A DNA stretch of 64,000 bases from Acidimicrobiaceae bacterium (GTDB taxonomy: Bacteria > Actinomycetota > Acidimicrobiia > Acidimicrobiales > UBA8592), in the NCBI GenBank assembly GCA_002709645.1, contig PAQG01000006.1, forward strand, positions 37,982 to 101,981, written 5' to 3'. The notes below the pieces were generated by a model. The model saw only the letters and a program-made list of their open reading frames with translations, did not search any database and was not told the origin of the DNA. A program made the position numbers and the translations under genes. This document shows, in pieces, positions 31,266 through 39,293 of this stretch. Within the stretch, counting starts at the first letter, position 1; the number at the start of each line of letters is the position of its first letter.

Positions 31266-34200
31266 ATGACTGAAAACCACCCATCTAAGAAATTGGCGAA
31301 ATCATATATCCCATCTGAAGCAGAAGAGGCCATCAGTGCACTGTGGTCGCAAGTAGGAGCATTTCAGTCAAAAGCTGCTTCAAATAACAGGAAACCTTAC
31401 TCCATTGTGATTCCTCCACCGAATGTAACTGCAGCGCTACATTTAGGCCACGCGTTAAATAACACCATCCAAGATGTTCTTATTCGATATCACCGAATGG
31501 CTGGGTTTGCCACTATGTGGATGCCAGGCACTGACCATGCTGGAATAGCGACTCAGGCAGTGGTGGAGAAGCGATTGCTCAACGATGGAACGTCACGACT
31601 GGAGATCGGCAGAGATGCCTTTATTCAAAGGACTCAAGAGTGGAAAGACGAATACGAAGGAATCATTATTGACCAACTCATAGCTATGGGAGCTTCATGC
31701 GATTTCGATCGTACTCGATTTACGATGGATGAAATATGTGCAAACGCTGTTCGGCATGCCTTCTACACCTTGTTTCAGGATGGACTAATTTATCGCGGTA
31801 AACGTTTAGTTAACTGGGATCCCGTTTCTATGACTGCTTTAGCTGATGATGAAGTAGAAATGGAAGAAGTCGAAGGATTTATGTGGTACCTGAAATACCC
31901 CCTTGATGATGGATCAGGACATGTAACAGTCGCAACCACTCGCCCAGAAACCATGCTTGGGGACACGGCCGTAGCTGTCAACCCCAATGATTCCCTTGCT
32001 AATGATTTAGTGGGGAAAATGGTCCGATTACCGATCGTTAACCGGTTAATTCCAATCATTGCCGATGATTATGTCATCATGGCTGATCCAGAAAGTGAAG
32101 ACTCCAAAGCACGATATGCTTCCGGGTTCTTAAAAGTTACACCGGCACATGACCCTAATGACTGGGATATAGGACTTCGGCATGATCTACCTGTTATTAA
32201 CATCATGGGTCCAGATGCGAAAATTTCAAATCATTATGGCTGGGAAGATATCTCCGAGGAGTCTTCTAAGTTCATTGGGTTAACCAGAGAAGAAGCCCGA
32301 GAGGCTGTAATTGACTGGTTCAATGGCAATAATCTCCTTGAGGAAATTAGGCCTTACACTCATTCGGTTGGTCACTCTTATCGCAGCCATGTCCCCATTG
32401 AACCTTGGTTAAGTTCCCAATGGTACGTGGCCGTAACAGACGATCGTTTGCGAGGCTCCGCTTTACGAGCTCAAAACGAATCTCAAGTTCCTCCTCTCCC
32501 AGATGACGTCACGATAAGATCAGACTTAAAAGGCGATGGAGATCTTTCATTTGCTCCACAAAGATATGCCAGAACATACCATTCGTGGCACGAAGGGATC
32601 CGAGACTGGTGCATCTCACGTCAATTGTGGTGGGGACATCAAATTCCAGTTTGGGTACGTTTGGTTCCGGTGGAGAAAAGCCCTGTTCCTTTAAATACCG
32701 AAGGTTTGGATGTCGGTATCACTATTGAAAGCGAATGGACTCTAAAGGGTGCTGCTCACATGATTCGAGAAATTGGTGATGACATGATTGAAGAAGCCAT
32801 ATGTGTCCCCCCAGAAAATACGTTAAAGCGAATCGACTTAAACACACCAATTTCAGAAATTGAACTGATCTCTCAGATTGAAGACGAGGGATTCACCCGT
32901 GACCCTGATGTCCTTGATACCTGGTTCTCGTCAGCGCTCTGGCCACTTTCGACTATGGGCTGGCCATGGCCTGAAGATTTTCCTGAGACTGAAGGACTTC
33001 TTGAATTCTATAACCCCACCTCCGTCTTATCGACAGCGCGCGAAATCATAACCTTATGGGTTAGCCGAATGGTTATGTTCAATCGCTATTTTCTAAATGG
33101 GCAATTACCTTTTGAGGATGTTTTTATCCATGCAATGGTTCAGGATGGACATGGTCAGAAAATGTCAAAAAGTCTTGGGAATGGTGTAGATCCCCGCGAC
33201 ATCATATTTAGCCATGGCGCAGATGCTATGCGCTTTACTTTGGTTCAAATGACTACAGATACACAAGATGTGAGAATGCCAGTTGAAATGGTTTGCCCTC
33301 ATACGGGGATAGCATTTAAGCCAGAGTTTGTAGCTACTCCGGAAGGATACCTAGTTGCTGCACCTATACAATCTTCCCCTGAAGACGGTACGAAGAAAAT
33401 GGTAAGCGCTTATGGTGCAACTTCCGGTTCTGCCGAACCTGATGACCTTACTCCCTTGGCAAGAAACACTTCATCAAAGTTTGATCTAGGGAGGAATTTT
33501 GCAAACAAACTTTGGAATGCAACGCGCTTCGCTTTAGGAAGGATTGATACCTCACCTGATATAAGAATTTCCCTAGATTCTCGCCCATTTGCCGATAGGT
33601 GGATAGTCGCTCGTTTAGCTAAGACCGTCACGGCACTAGAGAGTGCCTTAGCTTCTTACCAGTTTAATACCTTCGCCGACACTCTTTACGATTTTGTTTG
33701 GCATGATGTTTGTGATCGTTATTTAGAAGTTATAAAACCAACGATTGACAATGACCCTCAACAGCAGGCGATTCTTGCAAACATTCTTGATGCGGTACTT
33801 AGAATAATGCACCCTGTTTGCCCATTTGTTACAGAAACTCTCTGGCCTCATGTACGAGAAGCAAAACGATCAGACCTAGATGAAATTGCACTACCTGACT
33901 CAGAGATTCTTGCTGTCGCTGATTGGCCAAAGGTTACTCCTGATAATTTAAGCTCTAACGAAATACTAGAAACTTTTGAAAGAGCCAATAATCTTGTTGG
34001 TCTTCTTCGGTCAGCCCGCGCTGAACAAAAAGTTAAACCCAAACAAATGATTCAACTTCATGTTTCACGAACTATCCACGATCTCTTAGATTCTACGAAT
34101 GGATTCATAGAGGTTCTTGCTGGAATTGAAGAGGTCACCATTCTTGATAAAACTGCTGACCTGAAATCAACTCTTTTAACGTTTGAAGGTGAAGAGATCC

Positions 34201-34427
34201 GAATTTCTGGACTTGTAAATGAGGTTGACCTTGAGGCTCAAAAAAATCGGTTAACTAAGTTAGTTGAAGATAAACGGAAACAAGTGACAGGATTTCAGAC
34301 TCGACTTAAGAACCCAGGTTATTTACAAAATGCTAAACCTGACGTGATTGCAGAAACAAGGAAGATGCTTCAAGAGGCTGAAGCTGATTTGCTAGCAGCA
34401 GAGAATTCGTTGAGAAACTTAGAGTAG
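31266..34427 (+). CDS. valS: Valyl-tRNA synthetase
   Basis: Class I synthetase of 1053 residues charging tRNA-Val. HIGH is LHLGH (about residues 58-62) after PPPNVTAA, the class-defining zinc-less PGTDHAGIATQ follows, the editing domain has TTRPETMLGDTAVAV, and KMSKS is QKMSKSLGNG at about 629-638. The C-terminus (about 970-1053) is the coiled-coil arm typical of ValS (DLEAQKNRLTKLVEDKRKQV). About 70 extra residues lie between TQDVRMPVE and GRNFANKLWNA, containing CPHTG; an insert there is known in some phyla. It is longer than E. coli ValS (951). No T-box leader was seen in the 145 bases upstream. Its end is convergent with the MscS gene. Confidence 0.97.
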   Translation: MTENHPSKKLAKSYIPSEAEEAISALWSQVGAFQSKAASNNRKPYSIVIPPPNVTAALHLGHALNNTIQDVLIRYHRMAGFATMWMPGTDHAGIATQAVVEKRLLNDGTSRLEIGRDAFIQRTQEWKDEYEGIIIDQLIAMGASCDFDRTRFTMDEICANAVRHAFYTLFQDGLIYRGKRLVNWDPVSMTALADDEVEMEEVEGFMWYLKYPLDDGSGHVTVATTRPETMLGDTAVAVNPNDSLANDLVGKMVRLPIVNRLIPIIADDYVIMADPESEDSKARYASGFLKVTPAHDPNDWDIGLRHDLPVINIMGPDAKISNHYGWEDISEESSKFIGLTREEAREAVIDWFNGNNLLEEIRPYTHSVGHSYRSHVPIEPWLSSQWYVAVTDDRLRGSALRAQNESQVPPLPDDVTIRSDLKGDGDLSFAPQRYARTYHSWHEGIRDWCISRQLWWGHQIPVWVRLVPVEKSPVPLNTEGLDVGITIESEWTLKGAAHMIREIGDDMIEEAICVPPENTLKRIDLNTPISEIELISQIEDEGFTRDPDVLDTWFSSALWPLSTMGWPWPEDFPETEGLLEFYNPTSVLSTAREIITLWVSRMVMFNRYFLNGQLPFEDVFIHAMVQDGHGQKMSKSLGNGVDPRDIIFSHGADAMRFTLVQMTTDTQDVRMPVEMVCPHTGIAFKPEFVATPEGYLVAAPIQSSPEDGTKKMVSAYGATSGSAEPDDLTPLARNTSSKFDLGRNFANKLWNATRFALGRIDTSPDIRISLDSRPFADRWIVARLAKTVTALESALASYQFNTFADTLYDFVWHDVCDRYLEVIKPTIDNDPQQQAILANILDAVLRIMHPVCPFVTETLWPHVREAKRSDLDEIALPDSEILAVADWPKVTPDNLSSNEILETFERANNLVGLLRSARAEQKVKPKQMIQLHVSRTIHDLLDSTNGFIEVLAGIEEVTILDKTADLKSTLLTFEGEEIRISGLVNEVDLEAQKNRLTKLVEDKRKQVTGFQTRLKNPGYLQNAKPDVIAETRKMLQEAEADLLAAENSLRNLE

Positions 34428-34447
34428 CGGCACCTACAAATTTGGTT

Positions 34448-35467
34448 CTATTTCTCTTGATTGATCCAGACTGTCCTTTGTGGAAATGGCATCTGTATTC
34501 CTTCAGCGTCAAAAGCTTCCTTGAGACGGATACGTAACTCTCGAGCTACTGCCCATTGCTCAGATGGATCTGTCTTTGCAACTAACCGGAGAGTGATTCC
34601 ATCAATTCCGAGGTTCTGAACCCCCACAACCTGTGGCTCTTCTATTATGTCACCAGCTGTAAATGTTTCGTCTTCCCAGAGCTCAACAGCTACACGCTTC
34701 ATAACATCTTGTGCGTGTCGTAAGTCAGTGTCATACGCTACATCAACATCTAGAACTGCGCGTGACCACACTTGGGATCGGTTTCCTACTCGTGCTATTT
34801 CTCCATTGGGGACGTACCAAACACTTCCATTCGTATCTCTAAGGATTGTTGTGCGTAACGTCATGCGCTCAACAGTTCCCGATGCGATCCCAACGTCTAC
34901 TGAATCTCCAACCCCATACTGATCCTCGACAAGCATAAACATGCCCGAAAGAAAATCTTTTACAATTGACTGGGCTCCGAAACCGACAGCAACGCCTACT
35001 ATTCCTGCACCGGCAATAAGCGGTCCTAGATTAACGCCTATCTCCCCGAGTGCCATTAGGGCGACAACCGTCCAGATTGCAAGGTTTGCAATGCTGGACA
35101 AAACTGAGGTCAAAGTTTCTGTCCTGGCTTTCGTCCTTAATTCGGCTTGTTCATCGCGAAGTACTTTCCCAGCTTTTACTTTCCCTTTAATTTTTTGAAG
35201 TTGTGCCAATGCCCTGCTTTGACGTTCATCTGTTAAACGCTCCCCAAAGTGGGTAATAGTTTTCCGCATCAAGCGAGAAGCAATAAAACCTGCGAGCACA
35301 ACAACGATTATTGTTAAGGGTTTATCAACTGCCCACCCGATAATTGATGAAAGAGTTTTATTCCCTGATGCGTCGAAGACCCACTCACAAATCTGCCCGG
35401 GATCATTCCCACATGCATCAATTAACTCATTATTTCCTGACTGGTATGCGAATAATTCTCTGATCAT
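34448..35467 (-). CDS. Mechanosensitive ion channel (MscS family)
   Basis: Small-conductance mechanosensitive channel of 339 residues. A periplasmic N-terminal stretch with two Cys is followed by a membrane helix (TIIVVVLAGFIASRLM), a charged cytoplasmic loop (about 80-115), the helix NLAIWTVVALMALGEIG and the pore helix with LGPLIAGAGIVGVAVGFGAQSIVKDFLSGMFMLVEDQYGVGDSV, which carries the Ala/Gly pattern of MscS TM3 and the VKDFxSG hinge. The C-terminal cytoplasmic cage follows (TTILRDTNGSVWYVPNGEI). The channel releases solutes on hypo-osmotic shock. The gene is convergent with valS and divergent from the molybdate regulator. Confidence 0.92.
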   Translation of the reverse strand: MIRELFAYQSGNNELIDACGNDPGQICEWVFDASGNKTLSSIIGWAVDKPLTIIVVVLAGFIASRLMRKTITHFGERLTDERQSRALAQLQKIKGKVKAGKVLRDEQAELRTKARTETLTSVLSSIANLAIWTVVALMALGEIGVNLGPLIAGAGIVGVAVGFGAQSIVKDFLSGMFMLVEDQYGVGDSVDVGIASGTVERMTLRTTILRDTNGSVWYVPNGEIARVGNRSQVWSRAVLDVDVAYDTDLRHAQDVMKRVAVELWEDETFTAGDIIEEPQVVGVQNLGIDGITLRLVAKTDPSEQWAVARELRIRLKEAFDAEGIQMPFPQRTVWINQEK

Positions 35468-35548
35468 GCAAAAAGGGTAGATAGTGAATGAGGTGAGCTA
35501 GGTGATGGTGATAAAAAAAATTCTGAATGTTCTGTGTTTCTAGCTAAT

Positions 35549-35577
35549 TTCTCACTTTTAATAGATTTTGATATAAT
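35549..35577 (+). promoter_or_regulatory. Promoter of the molybdate regulator gene
   Basis: A -35-like TTCTCA (35549-35554), 17 bases of spacer and a perfect -10 TATAAT (35572-35577) precede the gene. The predicted start point (about 35584) lies inside the palindrome listed next. Promoter prediction is by eye and the -35 matches 4 of 6 consensus positions. Confidence 0.6.
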
Positions 35578-35581
35578 ATTT

Positions 35582-35596
35582 CTATGAATTTCATAG
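35582..35596. promoter_or_regulatory. Palindromic operator at the start point of the mod regulator gene
   Basis: CTATGAA-T-TTCATAG is a perfect 7-1-7 inverted repeat that overlaps the likely transcription start and lies 5 bases before AGGAG, the ribosome site. The next gene is a helix-turn-helix plus molybdate-binding protein, so autorepression, released or enforced by molybdate, is the natural reading. Confidence 0.55.
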
Positions 35597-35611
35597 ATTT
35601 AGGAGTTTAAA

Positions 35612-36001
35612 ATGACTAACTTACGAATTGGTCAGGTCGCCTCACTTCTTGCATTAAGCGTTGATACTGTGCGGTCATGGATTGATGAAGGAAAAATTCC
35701 TGCCACAAGAACCGACGGTGGCCACCGAACTATAAGAGGCATTGATCTAGCACATTTCCTTCGGGAGTCCTACCAAGTGGCTCCCGATGAGAACACCCAC
35801 CTTTCAGCACGAAACCGTTTCGTCGGTTTAGTCACAAAAACCACCAAAGATGGAGTTATGGCCCAAATTGAGATCCAAGCTGGTGGTCACCGCTTCGTAT
35901 CTCTAATTTCTGCCGAGGCCGCAGAATCTATGGGGCTTGAACCGGGAGTTATTGCCGCTGCCGTTGTAAAATCAACAAACGTAGTAGTAGAACTTCCGTA
36001 A
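35612..36001 (+). CDS. Molybdate-responsive regulator: HTH (excisionase/MerR-like) plus TOBE/Mop domain
   Basis: DNA-binding sensor of 129 residues. Residues 1-50 form a MerR/excisionase-type winged helix with the pattern RIGQVASLLALSVDTVRSWIDEGKIPATRTDGGHRTIR (turn between two helices and a wing ending in GGHR). Residues 65-129 form a TOBE/Mop fold, ARNRFVGLVTKTTKDGVMAQIEIQAGGHRFVSLIS, and end in VVKSTNVVVEL, which binds molybdate or tungstate. This is the standalone HTH-TOBE type found before mod operons, distinct from ModE. The ribosome site AGGAG is at 35601. modA begins 10 bases after its stop, so it is the first gene of the mod operon. Confidence 0.9.
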   Translation: MTNLRIGQVASLLALSVDTVRSWIDEGKIPATRTDGGHRTIRGIDLAHFLRESYQVAPDENTHLSARNRFVGLVTKTTKDGVMAQIEIQAGGHRFVSLISAEAAESMGLEPGVIAAAVVKSTNVVVELP

Positions 36002-36010
36002 TCAAGCCAC

Positions 36011-36757
36011 ATGATTACTTTTCAAAACTTCCGCTACTTTTCCCGCCTGAACGCTCCCCTAGCAATTGTTTTATTTCTAACCCTTTCATGTGGCTTGTCC
36101 GAGAACTCACTTCATGTAATGGCAGCATCCTCATTAACAGAAGCTTTTGAAGAAATAACAGAAGAATTCGAAAAGGAAACCCAGTTTGAAATTTCATTAA
36201 CCATTGCTGGAAGTGCTTCCCTTGCATCTCAAATTGAGGATGGAGCCAAAGTTGATGTCGTAGCTTTGGCAGATGAAGAAACTATGGCACGACTAGCTGA
36301 TACAAGAAGAATTGAGAGAGAAAACCTAGAAATCTTTGCTACTAACTACCTTGTTCTAGCCACCCCCTTGGAGAACCCTGGATCAATAGAAAACATCAGG
36401 GACCTCAAAGGAAGCGTCTCGGCAATTTGCGCTCCTCAGGTTCCTTGCGGGAAATTATCTTTTCAACTCGCTGCTCAAGAAAACGTAGATTTAAACCCCT
36501 CATCTTTTGAACCAAGCGTTAGATCCGTAAGAACAAAAATTGAATTGGGAGAAGTAGACGCAGGTCTTATTTACATAACCGATGTTAATTCAAGAATTAA
36601 TTTCATTCCCATTGAACAATCTGAGCAACTTAAAACAAATTATCCGATTGCATCCATTCAGGATGGGAAAATAGGATCAACAGATTTTATAGAGTTTGTA
36701 CTCTCTCCAGTCGGACAAAAGATCTTAAAGAAATACGGGTTTGGTGTTCCCTCATGA
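36011..36757 (+). CDS. modA: Molybdate-binding lipoprotein ModA
   Basis: Extracytoplasmic binding protein for molybdate. The signal runs LAIVLFLTLSCG with a lipobox Cys at residue 27. The mature protein opens LHVMAASSLTEAFEEITEEFEKETQFEISLTIAGSASLASQIEDGAKVDVVALADEETM, the ModA signature with the oxyanion-binding Ser/Ala segment (AASSLT and AGSASLA). CAPQVPCGKLSF (two Cys, possible disulfide) and KIELGEVDAGLIYITDV are the second-lobe features. The size (248 residues) fits. It is followed by modB with a 4-base overlap. Tungstate selectivity cannot be excluded. Confidence 0.93.
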   Translation: MITFQNFRYFSRLNAPLAIVLFLTLSCGLSENSLHVMAASSLTEAFEEITEEFEKETQFEISLTIAGSASLASQIEDGAKVDVVALADEETMARLADTRRIERENLEIFATNYLVLATPLENPGSIENIRDLKGSVSAICAPQVPCGKLSFQLAAQENVDLNPSSFEPSVRSVRTKIELGEVDAGLIYITDVNSRINFIPIEQSEQLKTNYPIASIQDGKIGSTDFIEFVLSPVGQKILKKYGFGVPS

Positions 36758-37548
36758 TGAGAAGAGAATCAAGGTCAATTCCTCCCCTTCTTTGGACCGG
36801 CGCACTTATTACTTCTATCTTCCTCATCGTGCCATTCATCGGGTTATCACAAAGAACGCCATGGTCTATGTTCTTCCAAATCGTAAGTGAAGATGATGTC
36901 GTTCAATCCATCACATTGTCTCTGATCGTTGCCACATCTGCAACAATTATTTGTTTCCTACTTGGCCTTCCTTTGGGTTGGGTTTTAGCAAGAAGCCAAG
37001 CAAGAGGTCTGAAAGTAATAAGAGCAATAGTTCTGCTACCAATGGTTCTACCTCCAGTTGCTGGCGGTACCGCTTTATTATTTGCCCTAGGAAGAAAAGG
37101 TTTCATCGGCGAGAAATTAGATAGCTGGTTTGGCATAACATTGCCATTTACTACTGCTGGAGCAGTCGTTGCAGCAACATTCGTCTCTCTCCCTTTTTTC
37201 GTTTTAGCAATTGAAACAGCAGCATCTCAACTTGACCCACAGTTTGAAGAAAGCTCATTAAGTCTTGGTGCTACCCCAACACGAACTTTTTTTACCACAT
37301 CTCTTCCAATGGTAAAGTCAGCCATTTTTGCAGGCATAGCTTTATCCTGGGCTCGGGCCCTAGGAGAGTTCGGTGCGACAATAACTTTTGCAGGTGACAA
37401 TCCTGAAAGAACCCGCACACTCCCGTTGCAACTTTTCGTAGCGTTGGAAACCAATCCTGAACGAGCAGTGGTTCTCGGAATGCTCATGGTGGTTATATCC
37501 CTATCTGTACTAGTTGCCCTTCGGGGAAGATGGATAGGAACACAATGA
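36754..37548 (+). CDS. modB: Molybdate ABC transporter permease ModB
   Basis: Inner-membrane permease of 264 residues with about six membrane helices. The coupling motif (EAA loop) is ASQLDPQFEESSLSLGATPTRTFFTTSLP with the conserved G after the A-x-x-G-A pattern, and a later SWARALGEFGATITFAGD segment is strongly conserved in ModB. GGTALLFALGRKGFIGE is the characteristic mid-protein loop. It starts at an ATG overlapping the modA stop by 4 bases and overlaps modC by 4 at its end, so the three are translationally coupled. Confidence 0.93.
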   Translation: MMRRESRSIPPLLWTGALITSIFLIVPFIGLSQRTPWSMFFQIVSEDDVVQSITLSLIVATSATIICFLLGLPLGWVLARSQARGLKVIRAIVLLPMVLPPVAGGTALLFALGRKGFIGEKLDSWFGITLPFTTAGAVVAATFVSLPFFVLAIETAASQLDPQFEESSLSLGATPTRTFFTTSLPMVKSAIFAGIALSWARALGEFGATITFAGDNPERTRTLPLQLFVALETNPERAVVLGMLMVVISLSVLVALRGRWIGTQ

Positions 37549-38606
37549 GTACAGTTCAGCTTTCGGGGTCAACCAATCTAGAAAAAAAACAATTTGAATT
37601 CTCTCTTAATACAAACAACAATAACCGCGTTTCTATAATTGGCCCTAACGGAGCTGGGAAGTCCACCCTGTTAAGAGTTATAGGAGGTCACCAACCCTTA
37701 GAAACTGGGACCCTGAGGGTCAATGGCGCTCTAGTCGATGCCCCCAGCGAGAAAATTTTTACACCCCCACATAAACGACATATCGTCTTACAACATCAAA
37801 ACGGAGGAGTGTTCCCCCACCTATCTGTCCAAGACAATATTGCTTTCCCCTTCCGGTCAAAGAAATATTCTAAAAGAAAAGCCCGTCTACGCATATCAGG
37901 CATTCTCAAAGAATTTGACCTACAGGCTATTCAGACACGCTTTCCGCATTCACTTTCAGGCGGGCAAAGAGCTCGAGTGGCTCTTGCCAGATCTGTAGCT
38001 AGTAATCCGGATTTCCTTTTGCTTGATGAACCTTGCGCTTCACTTGATGTTGAAGCGACCGCAGAAATCCACCAGCACCTTCGCTGCTTAGAAGCGACAT
38101 TGCTTATAGCTACACACAATCCCATCGAAACTATGAAATTGACTGATTACATCATCGCTATTGAACAAGGAAAAGTAATCCAACAAGGAAATATTAAAGA
38201 GCTAACGTCCAAACCAGCCACACCATGGATAAGTAAATTCCTAGATTTGAATCTCGTATCTGGAAAGGCAACCGGTTACGACTTGGAGCTCAGCAATGGC
38301 GAACGATTGCACCTACCCAGAAAACATTTTGGCCCTGTCCAAGTCAGCTTCCCTAGCTCCTCGATCGCAATCCACACAGAAGAACCAACTGGCTCCCCTA
38401 GAAACAGGTGGGAAGCTACTGTTTCAAGCCTGAACACTGATGGAGATCTAGTCAGGATCAGTCTGAACGGTTCTTTTTTTTCTCGTGCAACTATTACGGA
38501 TACCTCATTTAAGGAATTAGGAATTAAATTAGGGAGTCATTGCTGGGCATCAATAAAGTCAACTGAATTAATGGTGCTTCCATCTATGGATCCTGATACA
38601 AAGTGA
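37545..38606 (+). CDS. modC: Molybdate ABC transporter ATP-binding protein ModC
   Basis: ATPase of the molybdate importer. Walker A is GPNGAGKST (about residues 28-36), the Q-loop lies in VLQHQNGGVFPHLSV, the signature is LSGGQRARVALARS and Walker B FLLLDEPCASLD. A C-terminal TOBE-like region of about 130 residues (SGKATGYDLELSNGERLHLPR and NRWEATVSSLNTDGDLVRISLNG) follows the ATPase core and can bind metal or regulate. The ORF track starts at 37530; the ATG at 37545 overlaps the modB stop (ATGA) with GATAGGA upstream and is used. It ends with 4 bases overlapping the RraA-like gene. Confidence 0.93.
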   Translation: MSTVQLSGSTNLEKKQFEFSLNTNNNNRVSIIGPNGAGKSTLLRVIGGHQPLETGTLRVNGALVDAPSEKIFTPPHKRHIVLQHQNGGVFPHLSVQDNIAFPFRSKKYSKRKARLRISGILKEFDLQAIQTRFPHSLSGGQRARVALARSVASNPDFLLLDEPCASLDVEATAEIHQHLRCLEATLLIATHNPIETMKLTDYIIAIEQGKVIQQGNIKELTSKPATPWISKFLDLNLVSGKATGYDLELSNGERLHLPRKHFGPVQVSFPSSSIAIHTEEPTGSPRNRWEATVSSLNTDGDLVRISLNGSFFSRATITDTSFKELGIKLGSHCWASIKSTELMVLPSMDPDTK

Positions 38607-39091
38607 GTATGGATATATTTGCCACTGCTGACCTCCTTGATGCTTTCCCAGAAGCTGAAGTTCTGCCGTTAAGATTTTTCTCATATGGACAGAGAACAAA
38701 ATTTTATGGCAAAGCAGTCACTGTAATAGCCCCAGAAGATAACACGCTTGTCCGTCAAATGTTGGAGTCCGAAGGTCGCGGGAAAGTTCTGGTCGTTGAT
38801 GGAGAGGGATCTCTCAATTGCGCACTGCTTGGAGATCGCCTCGCCGCTCTAGCAATAGAGAACAATTGGCATGGCGTAATTATCAATGGTTGCATAAGAG
38901 ATTCAGATGCCATCCAGGACATGCCGATTGGAATAAAGGCGATAGGAACAAATCCACGAAAGAGCATAAAACGCGGGTTAGGGGAAGTTGGCACGAGAAT
39001 TCAAATTGCTGACACCCAGTTAAATACTGGATCTTGGATCTATGCAGACAGCGACGGCGTTATCATCGCAAAGAAAAATCTCCTCACATAA
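38603..39091 (+). CDS. RraA family protein
   Basis: Protein of 162 residues resembling RraA, the E. coli inhibitor of RNase E, and the related 4-hydroxy-4-methyl-2-oxoglutarate aldolase/oxaloacetate decarboxylase enzymes. Recognisable segments are GKVLVVDGEGSLNCALLGDRLAALAIENNWHGVIINGCIRDSDAI and IGTNPRKSIKRGLGEVG, including the G-x-I-R-D pattern whose Arg and Asp bind the substrate and Mg in the aldolase group. It begins with GTG overlapping the modC stop (or an ATG six bases on). Which activity it has cannot be settled. Placement in a mod operon is by position only. Confidence 0.82.
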   Translation: MSMDIFATADLLDAFPEAEVLPLRFFSYGQRTKFYGKAVTVIAPEDNTLVRQMLESEGRGKVLVVDGEGSLNCALLGDRLAALAIENNWHGVIINGCIRDSDAIQDMPIGIKAIGTNPRKSIKRGLGEVGTRIQIADTQLNTGSWIYADSDGVIIAKKNLLT

Positions 39092-39123
39092 CTCCTTGAT
39101 TTTGAAAAAATTTCCAACAACTA

Positions 39124-39153
39124 TTGACACGGGTGTAGTTACACGGCTGTAAT
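39124..39153 (+). promoter_or_regulatory. nrdAB promoter with two direct ACACGG(G/C)TGTA repeats
   Basis: TTGACA (39124-39129) and TGTAAT (39148-39153) with an 18-base spacer form a good promoter. Two 11-base direct repeats, ACACGGGTGTA at 39127-39137 and ACACGGCTGTA at 39141-39151, each partly palindromic (ACA...TGT), cover the spacer and most of the -35 and -10, with a 14-base period. This is ideal placement for repression of ribonucleotide reductase. NrdR is the usual repressor; its boxes are ACA...TGT tandem palindromes but normally about 31 bases apart, so assignment is tentative. About 140 bases of leader follow. Confidence 0.6.
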
Positions 39154-39293
39154 TAGGTTCCAGCGGTTTTTCAAAGAAGAAAAGCCATGGGGAATCAAAG
39201 ATACAAATCCTTCACAAATAGGAATGCGTTTTCTTTGAAAATAGAACTAGTTGAAACTGGTTCTCTAGTTGGGGACATTTGAGGAGAGAAACG

